The notes beneath the pieces are model-generated. The model saw nothing but the letters and a program-made list of their open reading frames with translations. It made no database searches and was not told the DNA's origin. Shown here one piece after another: positions 1-10,600 of a stretch of DNA of 64,000 bases. This stretch comes from Physella acuta. Taxonomy: Eukaryota; Mollusca; Gastropoda; Physidae. The position numbers and the translations under genes were made by a program. The stretch lies in NCBI RefSeq assembly GCF_028476545.1, contig NW_026733174.1, forward strand, positions 331,001 to 395,000, written 5' to 3'. Positions within the stretch are counted from its first letter, which is position 1. Every line of letters begins with the position of its first letter.

Positions 1-349
1 CACTGTGATGACAAGTATCGTTTGGAGAGCCACTTAATCCCACAGGAAGGCAGTGCCAGACCTGGCTAGTGGCAAGCAAACACCACACCAAGACGTCACC
101 TTAAGACGGCTTTTTTTTTCTTCTCTAAGACACGGCAGCGCTACCTGTTTATGACGTGCGGTCATGAACGATCACAACAGTCAATACACAGCGATCGCTG
201 TGAATAGCGAAATGGGGGGAGGGGGGGGGGGGGGGGTAATCGGAAGAAGAGAAGGAATTTTAAACAAGACAAAATGTAACGACAGCCTCGGTTATTACAT
301 TAATTATAGAATAGCTTTGTTAATAAAACACACACATAGATACAATTAT
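1..349. other. Intergenic, no gene recognised
   Basis: No coding exon can be supported here. A G-run of about 20 bases lies near 213-236. The reading frame that crosses it is low-complexity and resembles no family. If the minus-strand gene starting at 2404 is real, its later exons lie here or further left, but none could be joined in frame. Confidence 0.5.
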
Positions 350-357
350 GTGCATAC

Positions 358-553
358 CAGAGGCGTAGCGACGGGGGGGGGGGTGTACATATGTCAACGG
401 GCGCCGACCCTAGGGGGCGCCAAAATGGGTTGGAAAAAATGTAAAGCTCTCTTAGCTGCAGCTTTGAATTATAAATATTAAAAATATATGGGGGGGGGGG
501 GCGCCAAATTGAAAGTTTGTCCCCGGGCGCCGGGAGGGGTTGCTACGCCTCTG
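358..553 (+). mobile_element. hAT-like MITE, family A (GGCGTAGC ends)
   Basis: A 196-bp element begins CAGAGGCGTAGCGAC and ends in the inverse, GTTGCTACGCCTCTG. It is flanked by near-identical 8-bp repeats (350-357 gtgcatac and 554-561 gtgcatgc). The interior has G-runs next to each end and two GGGCGCC motifs. There is no coding capacity. CAG...CTG termini and an 8-bp target duplication are the hallmark of the hAT superfamily; the assignment rests on that only. Confidence 0.8.
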
Positions 554-561
554 GTGCATGC

Positions 562-1012
562 ACATAGATACACACTTATTTATCACCCATTTAACTTGGG
601 AACGCAGGACAGATACATAATGTGAAGGGCAGGCACAGTACAGTACAAATGATCTAATTAAATCTCCGATCAGTTAATTTGCCTAACCAGCGTGTACGTG
701 TCACCAACAGAGATCTTCGTAATTGGAGGTATAATGTATTAGTACACGGTGTGTTATGAAGCGGTCAAATAAGTAAATATCAAAGCGCTCTTTGAACGGA
801 CACGAGAGTCTGACCAACAAACGAGCAATATGTTTACATAAAGCGCACTCTAGCGGTCGGATAAACAATTTAGCACACTTCTAAATGACTGGCTTCAATA
901 ACCCCTAGCTAAAGAATCTTGATGAAATAGCATCAATCCTTAGTGACCAGACCAAAACGATTCATGGCAAAAATTAACCACGACAAAACGGCTCCAACGA
1001 AATGGCCCATGG
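562..1012. other. Intergenic, nothing recognised
   Basis: AT-rich unique-looking sequence without an open frame, tRNA-like structure or tandem repeat that I can see. Confidence 0.5.
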
Positions 1013-1020
1013 CAATAAGA

Positions 1021-1378
1021 CAGTGGCGTAGCTAGGGGAGGGCGAGTGGGGCGGCCGCCCCGGGCGCCGACCCTAAGGGGGCGCCAAAGGGGGTAGAAAA
1101 ATTAATTTAAAAGCTTATTTTAAGCTGAAGTATTGAATTAGCCACAGTCAAACTTACGAAAATAAACGACTAAAAGGCTTTACACAATGATTTAACACTT
1201 TGTGGCACCGAAATAGAAAATGTTATGGGATAGTAAGTGGTAAGCGCTACAAATCTTTCCAACTGGGGGGGGGGGGGTGCTTTTTACAGACAGAAATAAC
1301 TATATATAGAAATGGGAGGAAGGGGGGCGCAAAATTGATAGTCCGCTCCGGGCGCCGGAATAGGTCGCTACGCCTCAG
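1021..1378 (+). mobile_element. hAT-like MITE, family A, longer member
   Basis: A 358-bp element starts CAGTGGCGTAGCTAGG and ends GGTCGCTACGCCTCAG. Flanking 8-mers caataaga (1013-1020) and caataaca (1379-1386) match at 7 of 8 positions. Its interior is longer than in the 196-bp member at 358 and includes an AT-rich core. That core resembles the partial copy at 41489, so at least two size classes of the family exist. Non-coding. Confidence 0.75.
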
Positions 1379-1548
1379 CAATAACAAGAACACCAACAGC
1401 ATCTCGTCCAACAAAGAACCCTGTTTTCTGCCGAATACATCCCCGGCGATTCTGTTTTTTATCGGCAGCCGTATGAAGACGGTTTCTGTGTCATCGGTGA
1501 ATCGTCGGGAATATACAAATTACTGTTTAGATCAGTCCAGGGTCTTTA

Positions 1549-1688
1549 CAGGAGCTTTATTGTCAGGAGCTTTATTGTCAGGAGCTTTATTGTCAGGAGC
1601 TTTATTGTCAGGAGCTTTATTGTCAGGAGCTTTATTGTCAGGAGCTTTATTGTCAGGAGCTTTATTGTCAGGAGCTTTATTGTCAGGA
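1549..1688 (+). repeat. 15-bp tandem repeat, about 9 copies
   Basis: Head-to-tail copies of caggagctttattgt are almost perfectly identical. Because 15 is a multiple of three, one frame reads GALLS repeatedly. Nothing else supports coding, so this is treated as a minisatellite. Confidence 0.9.
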
Positions 1689-1719
1689 TCCGTGAAAGAC
1701 TAAGTGAAGTGAGATTAGC

Positions 1720-2110
1720 TTATGTAAGTTAAATAATTGTCACTGGTCGCCAGACTGATTTAGTAGGGAAGTCTAAGATTATCTTAGAGTTTAGAGTCTT
1801 AGAGGTTTAGACTAGATTCATAGAGCAGAGTATTCACAATTAGATCTAGTGACTCTTACTATTTAGTATTTTAGATTAAAGTATTAGAATATTAAAGTCT
1901 GATTAGTGTTATCATAGATTATACTTTGTCAATTATAGTTACTAAGTTATATCATTTGATAGTTATTATATATATCTAGGCCCTATAGAGTTGAGTTCAG
2001 TAATCATAGACTCTAAGACTCTTATACTTATAGAGGCTAGATTAGTCTAGTTAGACATTACTAATAGAGTAGTTTAGACCGTTTAAGTTAGAGTTTTAGA
2101 GACTTACCAC
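1720..2110. repeat. Low-complexity TAGA/CTTAG-rich tract
   Basis: About 390 bases are built almost entirely from short words such as ttagag, tctaag and tagact on both strands, with no strict period. It ends in a C14-type run near 2109-2122. It looks like a degenerated short-motif repeat with frequent dyad symmetry. Confidence 0.55.
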
Positions 2111-2261
2111 CCCCCCCCCCCCATACACACGCAAAACATTCATTAAATTTAATATATAGATCTAGAAGAATATAGCAAGCTAAGGTAAAAACATTACAAA
2201 ATTATAAACGGTAATGTTCTACTTACTAGTACTACACTAGTAGTCTACTACACTGACTTAC

Positions 2262-2404
2262 CTTTCGGGCGAATCTTCTTCTTCTTCGTGGACACCCAAG
2301 TCTGGCAAGGCAAATGCACTCATGTCCACTGTTTCATCAACGCTAGACTCAGAATGTACAGATGCCACATCTTCCGATGATGTTTTTGATTTATTTTCCT
2401 CCAT
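2262..2404 (-). CDS. Possible first coding exon of an unidentified acidic protein
   Basis: On the minus strand an ATG at 2404 opens a 47-codon frame beginning MEENKSKTSSEDVASVHSES and ending in an acidic stretch, EEEEDSPE. The frame runs directly into a textbook donor, AAAG|GTAAGT, with the exon ending at 2262. The composition (Ser, Glu and Asp rich) suggests a disordered N-terminus. I do not recognise the family. The gene would continue leftwards, probably outside the window, because no acceptor in the first 2.2 kb gave a convincing in-frame continuation. It would be divergent from UQCRH, with about 2.2 kb between the two start codons. Seen: the ATG, open frame and donor. Inferred: that it is expressed. 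A chance frame is quite possible. Confidence 0.35.
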
Positions 2405-3466
2405 GTTTATTTCTAGATAGAGATTATGTTTGGATCCTAGGCCGAAATGAATGAACACTATAACTCTGAATCACTTGACTAACAAGGCCTAGGCTAACTA
2501 AATTGATTTAGAATCTACTAGATCTAGAAATCTAGATCTAGATATCTAGATCTATATATTAACTAACAACAAGACTGGTATTAGACTATTAGTGGTATAC
2601 TCCTTCGAATTCAGTTAGATCGCAGCACAATTGTGAAGGATTTTATTTTCTACACTGAAGATCGTTTAGGTTTCTAGTTTCATTACGTTCTAAACTCCAC
2701 ACTTTAAAAAAAAAAATGTATTCGTATTATTGTATGTAAATAAATCATTATTAGTTTTATAGGGTACGTTAACTTTAAATTTCAGAGTTTTTCGGGAACT
2801 TGAAGGTCAAAATTTGTTTAAAATAAATATTTTTTATAGACAGTGTTCTGCGATCTGCTTTTATTGTGCCATGTGATGTAGGCACTTTAATGCGGTTTTT
2901 AGAGTGACAGTGCCGCTTCGGACGGAGGAGCCCAAAAGGGAGATGTTCGATTTTGTGACAATTTGTAACTAGGATGCTAATACCAATCGTAATTAACATT
3001 ATGTAAATATATATTTTGGAATCTTAATTTGTTATTTTTTTAGTTGTGTATTTATGTCAGTGTTAGAGCATTTACAGATAATAAAGGAAAAATACACCAG
3101 AATATGTGTGCACATAAGAGTCAAAGAAAAAATTAATATTCTATTTCTATCCCTTCGAGTTAAGCAAGATTTTTTGTGTCGATGTGTGATGAAGGGGAGA
3201 GGCGGTATCAGGTCGTGTAACGTCACACTTTTGCATTATAAAAAAGTAATGTTAGCCTATTGTTAGAAAACTACTTTTAGCCGTTATTTCGCGTTTTATA
3301 ACACTTTTTTTAATAAATGGTAATAGAAATCGATTAAATTCTATGTAAACTAAACCACACTCAGAAAAGATTTTAGAAATAACAAAATGATGTTTTAGGA
3401 AACACAAATACAATTTTGAAAGGGGGAGGTTGTAGGCTGAGGTGTGACGTCATTTGGATAAGATAA

Positions 3467-3735
3467 GGCGTTATAGTCATTCCCTAAATTAAATCAAGCG
3501 CGTTCGCCGGCGCCCCGGCAGGGTGCAATTTGGCGCCCTGGGCTATCTAGTGAGCGCTATGGCGCCTACATTCGTTTCAAACAGTGCGATAGACTATGGG
3601 TGAAATGGGGCGCTATAGTCGCTCACTAAATTGAATCAAGCACGTCCGCCCTCGCCCCGGCAGGGTGCTATTTCGAGACATGGGTTATCATTTGAACAGT
3701 ATGACGCCTACGTTAGTTTTAAGCAGCCAGGGGCC
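3467..3735 (+). repeat. Tandem duplication, about 142-bp unit, two diverged copies
   Basis: The copy starting ggcgttatagtcattcccta (3467) is repeated from 3609 as ggcgctatagtcgctcacta. Both contain a CCCCGGCAGGGTGC word and end with similar gcgcctac / gacgcctac segments. It is unusually GC-rich for the locus. Confidence 0.7.
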
Positions 3736-4062
3736 GTACGCGGCGCCCTTGTGGTTGTGTAACCGTGTGCTCTCAAGAGCTTCCCACTACGTCCCTGACA
3801 CCTGGGCGGTCACCGAAGTGTGTTCTACCTCATTATTACGGTGAGTGATTAAAGTATACTCAAGGCTTTCATGCGATAGTTAAACCCGTGCCCCGATAAA
3901 TATGATCCGAGCGCAGGCATTGTTTACATTTAAATAATTCAGTTTTAGAAGAAAAGGTCACGCGTCTAAGAATATAGGATTGGTAACGCATTGATCAAAC
4001 CCTTCTTATATATTTCGTCAGACGTTTTTCTATCCCCGCACGTTGTCGCGGGGACGGGCACG

Positions 4063-4158
<96 letters not shown>

Positions 4159-4186
4159 TATATATTATATATATATATATATATAT
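4063..4186. repeat. (TA)n microsatellite
   Basis: About 124 bases of near-pure TA with a few interruptions. It produces spurious YIYIYI frames on both strands. Confidence 0.95.
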
Positions 4187-4640
4187 GGAAGGTGGGGTTA
4201 AAAGTACAAATTTTGTATTGTAGGCCTAAAAACACATAAATACAATTTTGCCTTAAATTGTGAGTGTGGCAAACGTCACATGTCTCCCCATCCAATTACC
4301 CCACGATAATTTTTGATAGATTTAGAACTTTTAAAATGCTTTTTGTGTGGTAATTAATATTACGGCATATGGAATACTCTGAAGAATGTACCAGTTGGGA
4401 TTTAATTATAATAAATAGGCCTAATATTTGTTTATTTAAATAAAATATTTTTAAAATTGATTCTGGATTTATACAAACCTGCTCTAAAAATTAATTAAAT
4501 TAATTAAATAATTAATTAATTTTAATGTTAATATAAGCATAATCTTCAATTTAAATTAGTTGTTCCTTAGGCCAAGATCTAGTTGTGTTTTCTAAATGAC
4601 CTGGCATGATCTTGGCCATTTCACATGTAAGCTAAACAAA

Positions 4641-7600
4641 ATGGGACTTGGTGATAAGGTTTTCGCTGCTTCCGATCCTAAAGAAGAGGTAGACTGTGTT
4701 AAAATTAAAACATGACAGTGATTTTATTTTATTTATTATAACAACCTCCTGGTCCCTTGTTTTTGCTAATTATTTGTAGACACTAACTATTCTTAGGCAA
4801 GATAATGACGTTCTTTCAAATGACCTTGCTTGGTCAACTTCTTTTTTTCCTTTCGTTTTTTTTTTAAGTTTTTTGTTTTTATCACAGATTCTTTCTAGAT
4901 CTAGATCTAGATTCTAGATTAGAATCTAGACTAGATCTAAATCTAGGTTAGTTCTAGATAATCTAGATCTGGAAATTCTAGATTCGGGGTATGTTTTAAA
5001 GCAGTGTCTGATAATGCCACATTCATAGACTTCTTTCTAGAAATAAAATCTCTGTACTGTAGGCCTAATTTTTAATTTAGATTTTTGTGGCTAAATCTAA
5101 AAATTAGATTAGGCCTAGGCCTACTCAATTTTCAATTTAATTAGGCCTAGGCCTAAACATTAAACAATGAAAAATAGTCATCCATATTTAATCCATTTGG
5201 CACTAATTTGATGTTATTAGTTTGTTTTAAACAAAATTATGTAATTTTAGGGCCTATAGTTAATAATACTTGTCACACAGCTATGGCACGGCACACCCTT
5301 CCATAACAACCAAGGTAGGCCGTTCGTTTCAACGCTTCCGGGTTTGTCATTTTCGTGGCATCTCACGGCTCATGCGCTTACTAAAAATGGCGACCAGTTT
5401 CGCTTTCACTAAACGGTAGAGGGATAAAACTAATAATTACGAGGCCATCGTTAATTTTAGACATCGGAACTATCCGTTTCTATTTCAGTCTGTTATTCAA
5501 GAATTCCCAGATGTACCTTTGACCTAATTTCTTTGTCTCGCAAGCGACGCGTTAGTGAAAATAGCTCTAGGAATTCTTGTCTTTTATATATAAAAAAACT
5601 CTTACATATCGCTTCACGGCGCAAACCAGCTTATGTCAGATGTAAACTCTAAAGTATTAATTGTACACACATTACAATTAACTGGTAATAATTTATTGTG
5701 TTAATGAGATATGTGCGTGGGTAAACGATCACCCCCAATAATGCCATTTTATTATAATCTTGTTTAGTGAAAACGAGGCGCGGGAAAATGTGTGCTGCGC
5801 AAGAATCCAATCATTTGGCTAGATTTATGACTGTTTTTTTATGTCACACCTAAAAATAGAATGTTTACGCTTTCTTCATTGATGATCGTTTTTATTACTT
5901 TTTAAACTGAAAGTATGAATTATTAGTTAGATTGCAGGTTTTTTAACTTGGTATACTTACTATTTATCAATTTTAAAAGCATAGCATCCTGATTGTGTAC
6001 AAATATACTAATATAGTCATAAAACACAGAAACATTAAGTTATAATTGCGATGTGCCACACCCCCTCAAGAAAACACGTGTTTATTAAGCTGTTTATCTC
6101 ACTTTACAACAGTAATTAAGATTAATTTTCAAATTTTTATCACTTATTGGGTAAGATTAAGCACATGTTTACTAAAAATAAAAAAAAAGACAAAAGCAAA
6201 TTCTGTTTTAATGAAGGTCACAGGTCAAGTTTTTTTTCCTTCTGTCAAGTTCAGTGGAGGGTGCCACAGACTGACCTGACTTTGGAATTTTTTTCAGTAA
6301 TAATGACTTTACACAGAAAGTTAAAATATGCTAAATTAGCTTAGTTTACTAGTGTTCTAGCTATTATTGATACATTTTTAATAAAAAAATCATTCTGTAA
6401 TTCTCATCAAAAAGCCTAACCAAGGGTAATTGTTTTAGGTACGTAAAACATCCGCCGCTAGTAATGTGAAGGAAAGTTGACTCAATAATGTGCTTTGATA
6501 CAAGTATATTGTGATATATTTGTTTCAAATATATAAAAAAAGAATAATAGGGGCCTAAACAAAAAGCAATGTAGTCTAAATATATCAATATAGGCCAGAA
6601 ATTAACTTCAAACAGCAGTGTTTGAGAGCAAGGTTTGCTAAAAAATACCTAAACAAGATGGCTGCTAAAGTAAATGAGCTTGGTTTCATCTGATGAAAAC
6701 ATTGTTAATCTTTATTTATTACTGAAAAGTTTTCATAAACATGTTGAAAAAAGTAGGCTTACATGAAGGGAACTATGATGCATTTATGTGATTTTAAAAC
6801 ATAAATACTCCTATAAATGTGAAACTGTTAAAAAATTTAACCTCTAAAAAAAACCCCTCTAAATTTAACATTACCAGACATGCCTACCGTCCCGCCAAAA
6901 TCGGAACTGTCCCGCTTTTTCACCTAAAAAAGTAATTTGTTCCGTCATCCCGAAATTGACTCAGTTGGTTCCGATTTTTTTTTTGAAAAAGAAATTAATA
7001 AAGAAAGGTAATAAAGTAAATTGAAAAAATGTCAGGAAAAAGCGATTATCTCCCTTTGGCACACGTTTCTGTTTCCTAGTTTACTTACAATATTTACAAG
7101 TATCATCTTAATGCTAGATCTAGTTAGTAGTATAGCTACTACTACTAGATCTAGAATTGTAACTAGATCTACTAGTAGATACTGAAATAGTGAATACTGA
7201 TCTATCTTGTAAGTTTAACTTAACTAGTAACTACTATTATGAAGAACTTAGTAAGAAGTAACTAGGAGTTTTACTAGGTAGATCAAGGGTCTTTGCTCGT
7301 AACTTTACATATGATGAAGCCTTCAGCATTTGTTATTCATATAGCCTAGAACATAGCAAGACACAAATAATCAAATCAATAATGTTATGTCAAAGCTATG
7401 ATTTTTATTCGGGGGGGGGGGGTCTCAGGTTATTGGTTAATTTATTTTTTAAAATGTAAGCTGATATTAAGCAGTATTTAAGTGTATCCTAGAGACTAGT
7501 TATATAGGACTAGAAGCCTACTAATGTCATTAGAGTAATTTTTAATTAATTATTTTTATTTCTGACTTAGTAAAGTTGCGTCCGCGCATATGTTCCTCTT

Positions 7601-10600
7601 TTTGGCTTCAAATTCCTCTTTTTAGGCATAACTGTTCCTACTTTTGGCTGACAGGGGTAGGCATGTCTGCATTACTAGCCTCGGACAATTTTATGTACCT
7701 AAAACGATCGATTACCCAACCATGTTATATCACTCTTACATTTGAGGCCATGGAAAAATCTTTCTGATTATTATATAATTACACAATATGGGGGCCTAAA
7801 TAGATTTATGGAAAATTATAACCCATTTCTAAATATACAAAAAATATTCTAGGCCAAGTAGTTTTTTTTTATATGAATTTAATGTTAAAGATTACTAGCA
7901 TCACTCTAGATCATCTTTCTGTAAATGCAAATAATGAAGAATGTGGGTAACTAGGAATCAAGAGTCAACCTCTGACTTAACCCAAGACCTAACGTCTACT
8001 TAACCAGGTTCCTACCTTGACCACTAGATCTACCTGTTACCAATTCTCACTGCATTTTTTATTTTTGAACTGTCAAATGATGCTTGTTAGGAAGTGTCAT
8101 TAGGCTTAAATATTAGGCCAATGCTAGCCGGAAAAAGATGCGCAATGGAGAGAAACTATGACTTGCCTTCGCGGCGATGTTTTCGATGGCGCTGTGTATG
8201 CTTGTGTTTACAACCGCAAAACCCTATCCTTAACCATAACCCTAGTCATAGGTCACTGCGCATGCGCAGAACTATCTTTTGCTGACTAGGTGGAGACGTT
8301 GGGGCGAAAAATCTTTTTCCGAGTAGTCACTTCGTAAATATTATAAATATCTCGGATGCACAACCAGTAGCAACTTTTTAATGAACTATCTAACCCACTT
8401 ATCCAGGTTTATGTATCTCAATTTTCCTTGTATTAGTTGTATTTAAAGGCAAAATATTCTTCTCTCAATGGCTCATATAAAAATGGGCTTATTCTAGCCG
8501 GTAAAAGTTGTGCATACTAATGTTTACAAAACAGTTCTACAGTAACCTAGTTTTTTTGTTGTCATCTAAAGGCTTGTTGTTTAGGCATATGTGTTGTCTT
8601 GATGGAACAAGGATTAACATGATAAAAACTTATTATATTTAAATAGGTTTATTTTTAAAAAGATTTTATACTGTTTTAAATTGATACATTAGACAAAAGA
8701 GCTGCATTAAGCGTATAGTCTGATCTTAAAAATATAGCCCTATACATGAATAATTTTTTTTTCAGTTTCTTGAAATATCATTGTCATCAGCTTCATATAT
8801 GAAATTATTATATTACCAATTAAAATGAAAATTTGTTTACTAATACTATCAAGTTCATCGAACTCTGTAAACTATAGTACCATGATTTTGCTCATGTTGT
8901 TGTCACTTTTCAGCTAAAGGTTGAAACATTAGAAGAAAATGAAATAATAGCAAAAGCAGATGAAGTTAGTTTTTGTGATGAAAAATCTGGTGAAGTAGGA
9001 AACTATGTTATTTTTTAAAAGTTGCTTCTTGTTTTTGAAAACCTTGTGTTCAATTATTTTTTATTTTTTTTTTTTCTTTTAATGATCGAATCATGTACGA
9101 AGTCTGTTATAGTTATATGCACAGTCTGCTGTGGTCAACACTGTTGAGTTTTTGTTTTTTGTTTTTTTTTTTCTGTTCTTTTTGTTAAATATTAATTAAG
9201 CCATAAGTTCAAAAACAATCCAATATCAGTAGCTTGTTTAAGTTTTTATTATCTCAATTAATTTTTAAACTGCTAACCTTTTAGTTCTTGTAGAATTTCT
9301 TTTGCCCTTCTTCAGTGCTTTAAATTTTTTTTGCCATTATTTAAAAACAGGATTTAAAAAACATGGGACAGCGTGGCCTAGCGGTAGAGAGCTAGACTGC
9401 TAACCCGATATTCGCAAAAGGGGGTTAAAATCAGTGGAACGTCCCTGATTCCACCTAGTTCTGATGGGTACCTAGCTCACGTTAGAGGGATCAAGGGCTG
9501 CTGGGCATAGTGGTGACCACGCTATCCCTTCGTATGATGAGGTCTCTGAAGCAGTTGAATTCTATTTCATAACCCCATGATTCTTGGGCTCTAACAGGAA
9601 ATGATGATGATTTACAAAACATCAATCTGAATGTGTTCTCTACTAGTCATTCTTTATTTTAAAGAGGTATATAGATCATTTCAAACAAACATGTATTTCA
9701 GGTGGGTGAAGTAGACAAAAATTTAAATGAAGGGAGTCAGAAACCACCAGATCAAGACTGTATGTGTTTTTGTTTTTGTGAGGATCCTGAGGATAGTGAA
9801 AATCCAGAGGATGATAAAAAAGAGGGTGCTGGTGATGTAGGCAGTTGACTATTTGTATCATGATGTACAATTTTATTAAAATCTTAATTACAAAGATCAA
9901 TTATTTATACCATTAGCACACTTGGAAGTTATTTCCTATTATTAGATTACCATTTCATATTAGAAGAACGTCAATGTTAAGAACTAATCTTGTTGTAAAA
10001 CGTTCTCTATTAAATCATAACAGCATTATACATTGTCTACTACAATACTTTACATTCACAGCCCGACTGTGCCTGCTTTTGCTTTTGTGAAGACCCTAAA
10101 GTAAACCAATGTTTTTAAAATTAAGCATTTAAATTCTTTTGCCTTAGCCATTAAAATTTTTTTTTTAAATCGTCATTCCCTGGTAGACAAATTTAGTCAT
10201 TAAAATGTCTATGAAATTTATTTTAAAATGTTTTAACAAAACATTTCTGTACTTTCATTAATTTTGCTCCGGAATTTTTTTTAGTTACTAAACCTTTTAA
10301 TGTTGTTCTAAAGTTAGTCTTTTTAGGTGAATGACGTTTTCTTTGTTGAATTTACAGTTTCTGTTACTTTTGTAATTAAAGAGATCCTTTGATTTCAAGT
10401 TTTCCAAGTCGCAAAAATTTTCATCTGTATTTGTGGTGTATTTGTTAGCTATTTGAAAATATGTTGTTCACTTTTTTCCAGAATTCATTCTCATTTCAAC
10501 TTTACTGATAGAACCTCAAAGCATGAATAACTGTTGTCTAATAATTTTCAGACTCCACACATAAATCAAGATAGTATTTTAAAATTAAAAAAAATGCATT

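Larger units (their letters stand above)
2405..4640. other. Intergenic between divergent gene starts
   Basis: Upstream region of UQCRH on the plus strand and of the possible minus-strand exon. It holds a CTAGATCTAGAT cluster at about 2515-2555, a tandem duplication at 3467-3735 and a (TA)n tract at 4063-4186. No convincing TATA box was found close to 4641, as expected for a housekeeping gene. Open frames within it are short and unrecognised. Confidence 0.5.

Noticed and set aside
1200-1703. 167-codon frame ending in GALLS repeats
   Set aside because: It starts inside a MITE and ends in a 15-bp minisatellite whose length happens to preserve frame.
5395-5427. ATG GCG ACC mini-frame with a following GTAGAG as an alternative UQCRH first exon
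   Set aside because: Joining it to the phase-0 exon 2 gives an immediate stop, and 4641-4688 already matches the expected N-terminus.
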